From the NCBI RefSeq assembly GCF_000314005.1, contig NZ_JH980292.1, forward strand, positions 4,871,894-4,935,893: a DNA stretch of 64,000 nucleotides, written 5' to 3'. Both the position numbers and the translations under genes were made by a program. The notes below the pieces were generated by a model that saw only the letters and a list, made by a program, of their open reading frames with translations, was not told where the DNA came from and made no database searches. The stretch is from Spirulina subsalsa PCC 9445 (GTDB lineage: Bacteria > Cyanobacteriota > Cyanobacteriia > Cyanobacteriales > Spirulinaceae). This document shows positions 25,180-33,977 of the stretch, piece by piece (position 1 is the first letter of the stretch; each line of letters starts with the position of its first letter).

Positions 25180-27462
25180 CTATTCTCTACATAAAGGTAA
25201 CTCAATAACAAAACAACTCCCTTGCCCATAAACCGAAGAGCAAACAAGAGAACCCCCATGATTTTGAGTAACAATTTGATAGCTTGTAGCGAGTCCCATT
25301 CCCGTTCCTTTTCCCACAGGTTTAGTCGTAAAAAAGGGGTTAAAGATTTTAGCTTGTACTTCTGGAATCATCCCCACCCCATTATCTGCAATGCTAATCA
25401 AAACCCGATTATTTTCTCCCAACGTTGTGGTAATTGTAATCTGACCCTGATAGAATTCTTGCTCTCCCTCCTGTGAATTTTCTCGTTCAATAATCGCATC
25501 AATTCCATTCATTAATAGATCCATAAACACTTGATTTAATAAGCCGCCATAGCACTCCACAAGAGGTAAATCTCCATAACATTTAATCACTTCAATAGCA
25601 GAATTCTCAGCCCTACCACTGGTTTTATTTTGCAAAATAACTAGCGTGCTATCTAGATTTTCATGAAGATCAATCGCCTTAAACTCAGCCTCATCTAACT
25701 TAGAAAAGGTGCGTAATGAGCGAATAATATCTCGAATACGAGCCGCCCCAGTTTTCATTGACTCTAAAATTTTGGGCAAATCCGCTAAAATAAAATCCAA
25801 ATCAATGGCTTCTATTTGCTCAAGAATAACTCGCTTCGGTTGAGGATAATTGTGTTGATAAAGGGCAATTAAATCCAGAAGATTATTAATATACTCCGCA
25901 ATGTGGGCAACATTGCCATAAATAAAACTCACCGGGTTATTTATTTCATGAGCAATTCCGGCCACTAACTGCCCCAAACTCGACATTTTTTCTACTTGGA
26001 TTAATTGAGTTTGTGCCTGTTGAAGTTCTTGATAAGCTTGCTCTAATTTAATTGTTTTGGCTTGAGATTCTTGATACAATTGGGCTTGATAAATAGCAAT
26101 AGCTACCTGATCGCCAATCCGTTGAAGTAACTCAATTTCATCTTCTTGCCAAGGTTTATCCCTGCCGACTCTACCTAATTCAAAGCCGCCAATTTGTCCA
26201 CCAGCAGTATGAATGGGCAGAATTAGATAAAAATCAATCCCCACTTCCTCGCAAAATTCAGTCAAGCCGATTTCTTCAGAAGTATGACGATTAAATTGAT
26301 GAATTTTTTCATCAAAAATATGAGCAGCAACTAAAGGAAAATCTTCCATTTTATAACAGCCTAGCCAACTGGGCAAATTCAGCTTTTTCTGCTCTTTGAC
26401 TAGCTCCCACATGGGAGGGTTAGATTCAGGACGATACCAGCCAAAAGCACAAACATCTACATTTAATTCTGTGACAATTGCCTTGACAGCATTTTGTAAA
26501 ATTCTATCCAAATCTAGAGAATTTCGGATTTCTACACTAATTTTATTTAATAATTTTGTTCGATTGACTAACGCTTCTAAAGTCGCTTCTGTGGCAAGAC
26601 GTTCTGTAATATCGCGTGCCGCCGCATAGGTTAATTTCCCATAGGGGACTGATGACCATTCAATAGCACGATATTCGCCATTTTTCGCCCGATAACGGTT
26701 GACAAAACGGAGAACCGTATGATCTGCGTCTAAATCTGCCATTGCTGCTAATGTAGCCTCTATATCATCAGGATGGACTAATTCTAAAAAAGGCTTGCCT
26801 TCTAGTTCAGCGAGAGAATACCCTAACATGGTTTCCCAAGCTCGATTCAGACGACGAAAACGCCCCTGATTGTCAGCAATACAAAGTAGCTCCAAACTAA
26901 TATTAAAAAACTGTTCTAGTTCTAATTCTGCGGTTTCCTGTTTAGGTTCAATTGGGGGTTGAGGTGAGTGTTTTTGAACGTTCAGTGCTTGGGTTTCGGC
27001 TTCATCGAAAACCTGCACGGTAATATCGCGTAAAATCGACAAATGAAGATGAGGTAAAAAATGGGCTGTGGCGCGATATTGAACAGTCCGAATTTCCCCA
27101 TCGTCACGAATTAAAAAAAACTCCCCTTGGGCTTCTCCTTGATTCAGAAACTTTTGCCAAACTTGCTTAAAGTTAAAGTCTTGGGTGGCAAAGTCGCCAA
27201 TAGAACGTCCGATTAAATCATAGGGAGGCATTTTTAACAGTTGACAAGCGGCAGGATTGGCGGCTCGATATTGCCCTTGATCATCGGCAATCAGGATAGC
27301 ATCAAAGGCTTGGGTAAAGAGGGTTTTGAGAGCAGGATGATCCAGTTCGAGGGGGAGAAAATCTACTCCTGACACCCCTGTAGAAACAGATTCAGGATGG
27401 AGCGCTAAGTTGCGATCGCAGCACTGGGGGAATTGCGTCCAGATTTGGCGAGGAAAGAGCAT
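25180..27462 (-). CDS. PAS-PAS-GAF sensor histidine kinase
   Basis: This 760-residue protein has no membrane segment, so it is cytosolic. Domains in order: PAS (about 45-150), PAS with PAC (about 190-300), GAF (about 310-465), a coiled linker, dimerisation domain with phospho-acceptor His505 in GIAHEINNPVSF, and HATPase with SIADNGVGMIPE and GTGMGLATSYQIV. The dimerisation/HATPase part is of the same subtype as those at 40727 and in the 1804-residue fusion, suggesting paralogous origin. No cognate response regulator is adjacent. The GAF domain lacks an obvious chromophore cysteine motif. Confidence 0.92.
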   Translation of the reverse strand: MLFPRQIWTQFPQCCDRNLALHPESVSTGVSGVDFLPLELDHPALKTLFTQAFDAILIADDQGQYRAANPAACQLLKMPPYDLIGRSIGDFATQDFNFKQVWQKFLNQGEAQGEFFLIRDDGEIRTVQYRATAHFLPHLHLSILRDITVQVFDEAETQALNVQKHSPQPPIEPKQETAELELEQFFNISLELLCIADNQGRFRRLNRAWETMLGYSLAELEGKPFLELVHPDDIEATLAAMADLDADHTVLRFVNRYRAKNGEYRAIEWSSVPYGKLTYAAARDITERLATEATLEALVNRTKLLNKISVEIRNSLDLDRILQNAVKAIVTELNVDVCAFGWYRPESNPPMWELVKEQKKLNLPSWLGCYKMEDFPLVAAHIFDEKIHQFNRHTSEEIGLTEFCEEVGIDFYLILPIHTAGGQIGGFELGRVGRDKPWQEDEIELLQRIGDQVAIAIYQAQLYQESQAKTIKLEQAYQELQQAQTQLIQVEKMSSLGQLVAGIAHEINNPVSFIYGNVAHIAEYINNLLDLIALYQHNYPQPKRVILEQIEAIDLDFILADLPKILESMKTGAARIRDIIRSLRTFSKLDEAEFKAIDLHENLDSTLVILQNKTSGRAENSAIEVIKCYGDLPLVECYGGLLNQVFMDLLMNGIDAIIERENSQEGEQEFYQGQITITTTLGENNRVLISIADNGVGMIPEVQAKIFNPFFTTKPVGKGTGMGLATSYQIVTQNHGGSLVCSSVYGQGSCFVIELPLCRE

Positions 27463-27546
27463 AGAATCGCGATCTCCAAGGGATCTATCTTTCCCATCCT
27501 AGCGGAAAATAGAAGAGATGAATGATCGATCAAAGAGGGTGTTAAC

Positions 27547-28653
27547 GTGACCTATCGCATTTTGAGCCTAGATGGAGGCGGAATCCGAGGCGTTTTATCG
27601 GCTCAACTGTTAGTACAAGTTGAGAAGGTGGTGCAACGGGAGAAAGGGCAAAAACTGCATGAGTATTTTGACTTAATCACCGGAACATCTAGTGGTTCTA
27701 TTGTCGCCACCGGAATCGCCGTCGGCAAAACAGCGCGGCAAGTGGTGGATCTCTTCCGCAACGACGGCAAGCGGATTTTTCCCTACTCCGGAGCGATGGG
27801 TTACTTGTCTCCCCAACGGTTTAGTTTAATCTGGGAATATGGTATATCTGCGCCGAAATTCTCCCATTCGGGCTTTACGGCCGTCTTACAGGAGGCTTTT
27901 GAGGAAAAAACCCTGAGCCAACAGGGAGAACAGCCCAAACTGCTGGTAACATCCTATGATACGATTACCCGTCAACCCATTGTCTTCAAAAGTTGGCGCG
28001 AGAATGAATGGTATTCTGATGTTCCCCTGTGGACGGCTTGCCTCTGTTCCAGTTCCGCGCCGACCCTCTTCCCGGCCTATTATTTAGACTATGGGGGGCG
28101 GGTGTGTTCCGCCATTGATGGGGGAGTTGGGGCAACCAATCCCATTACTTGTGCGATCGCCGAAGCCCTACGTTTTGGCGTTCCCATCGCCGATTTGCGT
28201 ATCCTCTCCGTCGGCGCAGGTCGTGCCAGCAAAGGCTTTAGCTACACAGAAACCCGCAGTTGGGGCGTATTGCAATGGGCCGGACATATGTTAGATTTAC
28301 TGCTGAACGCCCCCTTAGACGTTAATGAATATGTAGCCCGGCAAATTATCGCCAGTATCCCCGACAGTCACCCCCACTATCTCCGTCTACAGCCCCTCCT
28401 ATCCACCAGTGAATTCCTGAGACTCTTAGACTTTGACCCCGTTTATAAAAACCTCTTACAGGAGAAACTCAAAGATCATCCCCTAAAAATTACTGACAGC
28501 ATTGATGATGCCAGCGAGATCAATCAATCACTGCTCACCGTCCTAGCCGATTGTTATGTCAAATATGGTACATTGGCCGTGCGAGACGAAGATAAAGACA
28601 TCCTCTCCGCCTCGGTCAAAGAACGGATTGAACAATTTGTTCAATCGAGTTAA
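27547..28653 (+). CDS. Patatin-like phospholipase
   Basis: This 368-residue soluble lipid acyl hydrolase has the Ser-Asp dyad of patatins. The anion hole is DGGGIRG (residues 8-14), the nucleophile is Ser48 in GTSSG, and the catalytic Asp191 is in IDGGVGATNP. The start is GTG 27547, preceded by GAGGG. The methyltransferase gene starts 17 bp after the stop, so the two may be cotranscribed. Patatins act in lipid turnover and in some defence systems. Nothing nearby shows a nucleotide-second-messenger system, so a housekeeping role is the simpler reading. Confidence 0.92.
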   Translation: MTYRILSLDGGGIRGVLSAQLLVQVEKVVQREKGQKLHEYFDLITGTSSGSIVATGIAVGKTARQVVDLFRNDGKRIFPYSGAMGYLSPQRFSLIWEYGISAPKFSHSGFTAVLQEAFEEKTLSQQGEQPKLLVTSYDTITRQPIVFKSWRENEWYSDVPLWTACLCSSSAPTLFPAYYLDYGGRVCSAIDGGVGATNPITCAIAEALRFGVPIADLRILSVGAGRASKGFSYTETRSWGVLQWAGHMLDLLLNAPLDVNEYVARQIIASIPDSHPHYLRLQPLLSTSEFLRLLDFDPVYKNLLQEKLKDHPLKITDSIDDASEINQSLLTVLADCYVKYGTLAVRDEDKDILSASVKERIEQFVQSS

Positions 28654-28670
28654 AACGCTCTTAAACTGCC

Positions 28671-30821
28671 ATGCAGCCCGACTCCGAGCAATTTCGCCAA
28701 CTGGTTCAAAAGTGCCAAGAGAGTCCCATTGGAAAGCATCTCCCGGGGGCGCTCTATGTCCATCAGAGCGCTCTATCCGCCCTTGCCCCCCAATTGCAAG
28801 ATTACGAACAACAAGCCCGCACCCTTGCCCCCCAAAGCCACCAAGCCACCCTGATTAAATTTAACTACGACCGCCCCACCCTCTCCTACCTGTTTTATCC
28901 CGACTTTGACCAAGACCCCCACCCCGCCCTACAAGGTAGCATTCAGGTCAATCTGGCGGAAGAAACCGTGCAGTATCGGGACTATAGCACCTCAGAAAAC
29001 CCCCCCATCCTCCACCGCAAGGAAACCTTTGTCACCCCCGAATATCCCCACTATGCCCTTTTTTTGGAGTTGACCCGACGGGAGGAAAACCTAGGTCTAC
29101 TCGATGATCCACGCTTTATCGGCACCCAACGGGAATGGAACAAACGCCTGCAAAGCTATGGCGTGATTCTAGAAGGTCATTCCCTGCTACGCCATGCCAA
29201 TCGTCTCCCCTTGGGTGAATTTCCGCGCATCCAACGCCATAAAGCCGCCATGGTGAGGAAAACCCTCTCCCGCCCCGTGCGAGCCGCCTTAGAGGCCGAA
29301 TTATTCAGCCCAGAGACAACGTTTTTTGACTATGGCTGTGGTTATGGCAGTGATTTAGAATTTATCGCCCAAAAAGGCTATGTTAGTTCCGGCTGGGATC
29401 CCTACTATCGCCCCGATACCCCCCGCACTCCCGCCCAGATCGTGAATTTGGGCTATGTGATTAATGTGATTGAAGACCCCCAAGAACGACGGGAAGCCCT
29501 GATCAAGGCGTGGGAGTTGACCCAACACGTGTTAATTGTCGCCGCTCAGGTCTTGATTCAGGATAACTTAGACGGACAACTGGCCTATGGGGATGGCATT
29601 ATTACCCGTCGGAATACCTTCCAAAAGTATTACGAACAGGAAGAACTCAAGATTTATATAGACCAAGTGCTAGGGGTGGATGCCATTCCCGTGGCCTTGG
29701 GGATTTATTTTGTCTTTCGGGACGAAGAACAGGCGGAAATTTTCCGGGCGGCTCGTTTTCGTTCTCGGGCGACGACTCCTCGGGTACGTCTTCAGGTCAA
29801 AAAATTTGAGGATTATGCAGCCTTGCTCACCCCCTTAATGACCTTTATTACCCAACGGGGGCGTTTACCTGTTAAAGGGGAATTAGCCCAAGAAGAGGAA
29901 ATCTTAGCCGAGTTTGGCACCTTCCGCCGAGCCTTTAGTTTGGTACTTCAAGCAACAGATGAGGCCGAATGGGAGGCGATCGCCGAAAAACGCCGCCAAG
30001 ACCTCAAACTCTATCTCGCCCTAACCCACTTCGGCAAGCGCCCCAAAGCCCAAGACTTCTCCCCCACCGTTAAAGAAGACTTTAAAGCCCTCTTTGGTAG
30101 TTATAAACAGGCCTGTCTTTTAGCCGACATGATGCTGTTTAGTGTCGGCGACCTAGAAAACCTCGCTGACCTTTGCCAACAGAGTCCCATCGGCAAAAAA
30201 CACCGTCAAGCCTTCTGGATACACATTAGCGCCTTGGAAACCCTAGACCCCCTCCTGCGACTCTATGAAGGCTGTGCTAGTCGCACCATCGGGCGCTTAG
30301 AGTCCGCCACCGTGATTAAATTCCACCTCAATCAACCGAAAATTTCCTATCTCGACTATCCCTATTTTGATCAAGATCCCCACCCCGCCCTCCATGCCAC
30401 AATGCAAATTGATCTGCGGGATCTCCATGTGTCTTACTGGGAAGCCGATCCCGAAAATCCGCCCCTCTTACACCGCAAAGAACAACTCCTCGCCCCCGAT
30501 TATCCCCATTACGCCAAATTTGCCCGTTTAAGCCAACAGGAAGAAGATCGGGGCTTGTTTGATCAGCCCAAAGCCATTCGTACCCGTCAAGATTGGTTAA
30601 AACAGATGGCTCAACAGGGAGTGATGTTGAAAAATTATCGCCTGACTTGGCGGGAGGATATCGATCCCTATCGTTTGAAAGTGTTACAGGCCGCCTTACG
30701 TCGTCGTCAAAAACAACGGAGGAAGCAGGGGAGTAGGGGAGCAGGGGAGCAGGGGGGCAGGGGGGCAGGGGAGCAGGGGAGCAGGGGAGCAGGGAGAGGG
30801 GGAATAGTGGCTAGTGAATAG
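28671..30821 (+). CDS. DNA phosphorothioation-associated putative methyltransferase with duplicated end domain
   Basis: This 716-residue protein has a central methyltransferase-like region (about 195-450; SAM-binding FFDYGCGYGSDLEF near 218, GLYGVINVIEDP-like segment, ITRRNTFQKYYEQEELK). It matches the family known from cyanobacterial DNA phosphorothioation (dnd) loci. An N-terminal domain (about 5-172) recurs at the C-terminus (about 500-668). Both copies contain CQxSPIGK, SYLxYPxFDQDPHPAL, NPPxLHRKE and YPHYAxF. No dnd genes are in the window. The last ~32 residues (from about 685) are Gly/Arg/Gln-rich and encoded by a GGGGAGCAG repeat, and the stop lies in a dispersed repeat. Confidence 0.85.
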   Translation: MQPDSEQFRQLVQKCQESPIGKHLPGALYVHQSALSALAPQLQDYEQQARTLAPQSHQATLIKFNYDRPTLSYLFYPDFDQDPHPALQGSIQVNLAEETVQYRDYSTSENPPILHRKETFVTPEYPHYALFLELTRREENLGLLDDPRFIGTQREWNKRLQSYGVILEGHSLLRHANRLPLGEFPRIQRHKAAMVRKTLSRPVRAALEAELFSPETTFFDYGCGYGSDLEFIAQKGYVSSGWDPYYRPDTPRTPAQIVNLGYVINVIEDPQERREALIKAWELTQHVLIVAAQVLIQDNLDGQLAYGDGIITRRNTFQKYYEQEELKIYIDQVLGVDAIPVALGIYFVFRDEEQAEIFRAARFRSRATTPRVRLQVKKFEDYAALLTPLMTFITQRGRLPVKGELAQEEEILAEFGTFRRAFSLVLQATDEAEWEAIAEKRRQDLKLYLALTHFGKRPKAQDFSPTVKEDFKALFGSYKQACLLADMMLFSVGDLENLADLCQQSPIGKKHRQAFWIHISALETLDPLLRLYEGCASRTIGRLESATVIKFHLNQPKISYLDYPYFDQDPHPALHATMQIDLRDLHVSYWEADPENPPLLHRKEQLLAPDYPHYAKFARLSQQEEDRGLFDQPKAIRTRQDWLKQMAQQGVMLKNYRLTWREDIDPYRLKVLQAALRRRQKQRRKQGSRGAGEQGGRGAGEQGSRGAGRGGIVASE
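30726..30796. repeat. GGGGAGCAG tandem repeat inside a coding region
   Basis: Eight or so 8-10-bp units (GGGGAGCAG, GGGGGGCAG) read through in frame as the tail of the methyltransferase. The same unit occurs at about 50299-50355 in non-coding DNA next to a heptamer array. Confidence 0.85.
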
Positions 30822-30846
30822 CCGAAACTCTTTTATTTTAGGGAAC
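30799..30846. repeat. Dispersed repeat, copy 2 of 2
   Basis: This is nearly identical to 1-49 (GGGGAATAGTGGCTAGTG...TTTTAGGGAAC). It contributes the final residues IVASE and the TAG stop of the methyltransferase gene. Confidence 0.85.
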
Positions 30847-30873
30847 GGGGAACGGGAAGGGGGAGGTAATAGG

Positions 30874-31024
30874 TAGGGCTTGCTGAATAAGTCCGAGAGT
30901 TGGGGAATCGGGAGTCGGGAGTCGGGAGTCGGGAGTCGTGCCAGTTTTAGATGATCTGTTCCCTGTTAAGAGTTCCCTGTTCCCTTGTTGAGCCTAGCAT
31001 AGGCGTGTTATTCAGCAGACCCTA
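30874..31024 (-). mobile_element. MITE-like element with heptamer array, complete copy
   Basis: About 151 bp, bounded by TAGGGCTTGCTGAATAA at the left and TTATTCAGCAGACCCTA at the right. Inside are five heptamers (GGGAATC, then four GGGAGTC; 30903-30937), the phrase GTGCCAGTTTTAGATGATC, GGGAACAGGG-type runs in complement and the palindrome GCCTAGCATAGGC. It is the inverse of the copy at 59977-60140. No transposase is encoded. Flanks read GGTAATAGG before and GGTAATAAG after the element, which may be a target duplication. Confidence 0.8.
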
Positions 31025-31174
31025 GGTAATAAGTAGTAAGTCTTAATTCCCTGTCTCCCTCTCTCCCCCTCCCCCCGACTCCCTAGGGCGCAAGCATTGC
31101 GCCCCTACGCCGATTCCCGATTCCCGATTCCCATTCCCCGTTCCCCATTCCCCGTTCCCTGTTCCCTAGCCCAG
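31025..31174. repeat. Mosaic of short GC-rich repeats
   Basis: This stretch is built of repeat phrases only: CCCGATTCC heptamer-like units, TTCCCCGTTCCC/TTCCCTGTTCCC runs and an embedded palindrome GGGCGCAAGCATTGCGCCC (31085-31103). There is no gene. It links the complete MITE copy to the MITE end in the YlqF-family gene. Confidence 0.7.
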
Positions 31175-31191
31175 TTATTCACCAAGCCCTA
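31175..31191 (+). repeat. MITE terminal repeat inside a gene end
   Basis: TTATTCACCAAGCCCTA differs from the consensus TTATTCAGCAAGCCCTA at one base. On the minus strand it is read as IGLGE plus the TAA stop of the YlqF-family gene. Confidence 0.75.
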
Positions 31192-32035
31192 TATAGGGGG
31201 GAAACTCCAAAGGAATCGCCCCTAATGCACCCTTACGAAAATCATTTAAAAACAATACCGCCACTCGTTCCAAATCCCCCCGATACTGTTGATGAGCTAA
31301 AGTGTAAAGATACTCCTCCCCGGTAGAAGAACCGATTTCTAGCCCATAACGAGAAGACAATACTTCCGCAAAATCCAACTCCTGCAATAAATCCACCAAA
31401 GCGGCCGCGACGCGGTGATTATCATAACTCGCCTCCCCAATATCCTCACAAATCGCCAACTTCACCGCATCCCCTTGATTTTCCAAACGCCAAGGAATCA
31501 CCCCCGGCGCGTCTAACAATTCAATATCATCAGAAATTCTCACCCATTGTAACTGTCGCGTCACCCCAGCCCGTCTCGCACTTTTAACCGCTTTTTTTCC
31601 CACAAAACGGTTAATTAACGCCGATTTTCCCACATTCGGTAAACCAATCACCACCGCCCGCACAGGGCGCGGCATCATGCCTCTCTCCCGTCGTCTCTGA
31701 TTCACCCCCTCCCCAAACTGTCTCGCGGCCTTAATTATCTCCTTGACTCCTTTCCCGGCCTTGGCATTGGTAAAATACACCCTCTCCCCTTGGGACTCAA
31801 ACCATTTTTGCCAAGGGCTATATAAATCACTGGGAATCATATCCATGCGATTTAACAGCAATAGACGCGGTTTAGTATTAATCCAATCCTTCACTTGGGG
31901 ATGTTGGGAGGATAAGGGAATGCGGGCATCTAATACCTCGAACACCACATCAACATTTTTCAGTTGTTCTTTCAGTTGGCGTTCTGCCTTGGCAATATGT
32001 CCGGGATACCATTGAATGGCAGGCGTAAAAGTCAT
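31175..32035 (-). CDS. ylqF: Ribosome biogenesis GTPase YlqF/RbgA
   Basis: This 286-residue circularly permuted GTPase helps assemble the 50S subunit. The G4 motif LLLNRMDMI precedes G1 (GLPNVGKSALINR) and G3 (DAPGVI). N-terminal IQWYPGHIAKAERQL is diagnostic. The normal C-terminus (GALGAIPLEFPP) is followed by YIGLGE and TAA, which are encoded by the MITE end TAGGGCTTGGTGAATAA (31175-31191). The insertion replaced the original stop without harming the fold. Confidence 0.93.
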   Translation of the reverse strand: MTFTPAIQWYPGHIAKAERQLKEQLKNVDVVFEVLDARIPLSSQHPQVKDWINTKPRLLLLNRMDMIPSDLYSPWQKWFESQGERVYFTNAKAGKGVKEIIKAARQFGEGVNQRRRERGMMPRPVRAVVIGLPNVGKSALINRFVGKKAVKSARRAGVTRQLQWVRISDDIELLDAPGVIPWRLENQGDAVKLAICEDIGEASYDNHRVAAALVDLLQELDFAEVLSSRYGLEIGSSTGEEYLYTLAHQQYRGDLERVAVLFLNDFRKGALGAIPLEFPPYIGLGE

Positions 32036-32475
32036 AATTCATGTATGGGGCTTCTTGGTCTAGTTTACTAGGATTCTTCCCCCTAGAGTCAGGGAATTTT
32101 TGAGTGCAACTTTTCCCCCTTGACCCGCCCTGAATTCTAGGTTACAACCAGAGGAGTGAATCTGCATTACTAGCCGATACAAGCGGGTTAATCTATCTTA
32201 AAACCATCACGAAGTTTTAAGAAAAGGTTGCCATTATAAGTTCAACCCTAAAGTTTTAGGAGATTAGTCTTTCACACCACCCCTGTTTTCACCTTTTAAG
32301 CGGTCACGCTTTTAAGGAATTGGTTCGGGATTTGGGAACAGTTCAAGTAGGTGGTTATCAAGCGTAGCTGAGATGCACTGACCACAGATAAAGGTTTGCT
32401 ATTGGTTCTCCTATTCCTAAAAAGATGTGCTTTGAATACAAAATAACCGAGGTCAGTCTACGCCTATAACACATT
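32036..32475. other. Intergenic region, no gene recognised
   Basis: This 440-bp gap lies between the divergent ylqF and MBOAT genes. It is not repetitive and contains no convincing open frame or RNA family that I can name. It must hold both promoters; no motif can be asserted. Confidence 0.5.
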
Positions 32476-33966
32476 ATGAACTTTGTATCCTTGATTTTTC
32501 CTTTTTTCTTAATCATTGTCTTCGCGCTTTACTGGCATCTCAAGACCCAAACTCAACGGAATCTATTATTACTCATTGCCAGTTATATTTTCTATGGGTG
32601 GTGGGATGCGCGATTTTGTATCCTGATTCTCGCCTCTTCCTTGTTAGACTTTTTTATTGGCTTAAATTTAAAGACGAATCAAAACCCGAAACAGCGCCGC
32701 TATCTGTTAGGAGCTAGTTTACTCTTTAACCTAGGAATGTTGGGGCTTTTTAAATATTTCAACTTTTTTGTGGATAACTTGATTAACGTTTTCGCCAGTT
32801 TTGGAGTTAATCTTAACAGTCCATCCCTTTATATTATTTTACCTGTCGGGATTAGTTTTTACACCTTCCAGACTCTCAGCTATACCCTAGATATTTATCG
32901 AGGAAAGTTAGAACCAACTCACTCGTTATTAGAATTTTTAACGTTTGTTTCCTTTTTCCCCCAATTGGTGGCGGGGCCGATTGAACGGGCGACTCATTTA
33001 CTGCCCCAGTTTGCGGTTCAGCAGTCTTTTGATTATAGAAAAGCGCGGTTAGGATGTCAATTAATCCTTTGGGGTTTATTTAAAAAGGTGGCTATTGCTG
33101 ACCCTTTGGGGGCGCAGTTTGTCAATCCGGTTTATAATCAAATCCACACGGCAACGGGGGCTGAGATTGTTTTAGCGACGGTGGCTTTTGCCTTCCAGAT
33201 TTATGGCGACTTTTCGGGCTATTCTAGTATCGCTATCGGTACGGCTAAGTTGTTTAATATTGACCTCTGTCAGAACTTTAATAAACCGTATCTATCCCCC
33301 AATATTAACGAGTTTTGGCGACGTTGGCATATTTCCTTATATGAATGGTTTAAGGATTATGTTTATATTCCACTTGGGGGCAGTCGAGGGACGATGCTGC
33401 AAGGGATGCGGAATATTGTCATTACCTTTGGTTTAAGTGGATTGTGGCACGGGGCGCGTTGGACTTTTGTCTGCTGGGGAATTTTAAACGGTTTGGCTTT
33501 GATTCCTCAGTTTGTCGTGCAATATTGGCAACGTCGGCGGGGATTTAAGGGGAAAATTTCAGCCCGTGAGGTTAGATTTTTACCGCCTTTTGTGGGTCAA
33601 GTTTTGGGGATTTTAATAACCTTTAGTTTTGTCTGTTTGACTTGGATCTTTTTTCGGGCTGAAAGTCTCTCTCAAGCCATACAAGCGCTGGGTGTTATTG
33701 TGCAAAGTTTCGCCTATCCGTCCCAATGGCTACAGGATGGCTATGGTTTAATCGTGAGGGGAGATACCCGTTCTAATTTTATCTCGTTAGCTTGTCTGTT
33801 TATTTTGTTAGTTTGTGAAGTTTGTGATGAGTATTGGCCGCAGTTGAAAGGGAGAATTTTTAATACACCGTTTAAACTGCATTGGCTGATTTATTCTTTG
33901 GGCTTTTGGATTATTTTAGTGCAAACTCGCGTGATCTCGTCTGATTTTATTTACTTTCAGTTTTAG
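32476..33966 (+). CDS. MBOAT family O-acyltransferase (AlgI-like)
   Basis: This 496-residue polytopic membrane protein has about ten hydrophobic helices. Family motifs seen are YFNFFVDNL, LPVGISFYTFQTLSYTLD, VAGPIERATHLLPQF, PYLSPNINEFWRRWHISLYEWFKDY (≥ conserved WRRWHISL) and the catalytic-His segment GLWHGARWTF. Relatives move acyl groups across the membrane onto polysaccharides, as AlgI does for alginate. The downstream gene (12 bp away) is SGNH-like, the usual AlgJ/AlgX-type partner that completes transfer, so this is probably an exopolysaccharide O-acylation pair. The polymer is unknown. Confidence 0.92.
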   Translation: MNFVSLIFPFFLIIVFALYWHLKTQTQRNLLLLIASYIFYGWWDARFCILILASSLLDFFIGLNLKTNQNPKQRRYLLGASLLFNLGMLGLFKYFNFFVDNLINVFASFGVNLNSPSLYIILPVGISFYTFQTLSYTLDIYRGKLEPTHSLLEFLTFVSFFPQLVAGPIERATHLLPQFAVQQSFDYRKARLGCQLILWGLFKKVAIADPLGAQFVNPVYNQIHTATGAEIVLATVAFAFQIYGDFSGYSSIAIGTAKLFNIDLCQNFNKPYLSPNINEFWRRWHISLYEWFKDYVYIPLGGSRGTMLQGMRNIVITFGLSGLWHGARWTFVCWGILNGLALIPQFVVQYWQRRRGFKGKISAREVRFLPPFVGQVLGILITFSFVCLTWIFFRAESLSQAIQALGVIVQSFAYPSQWLQDGYGLIVRGDTRSNFISLACLFILLVCEVCDEYWPQLKGRIFNTPFKLHWLIYSLGFWIILVQTRVISSDFIYFQF

Positions 33967-33977
33967 GGGTGAATACC

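Noticed and set aside
27547-28653. Patatin as the effector of a CBASS-type defence system
   Set aside because: There is no CD-NTase, Cap2/Cap3 or HORMA-type gene next to it; an ordinary lipid-hydrolase role is more economical.
28671-30821. A complete DNA phosphorothioation (dnd) system
   Set aside because: Only the associated methyltransferase is found; no cysteine desulfurase, DndB-E or restriction partner lies within the window.
32036-32475. Riboswitch or tRNA in the ylqF-MBOAT gap
   Set aside because: I could not build a cloverleaf or match any known riboswitch core by eye.
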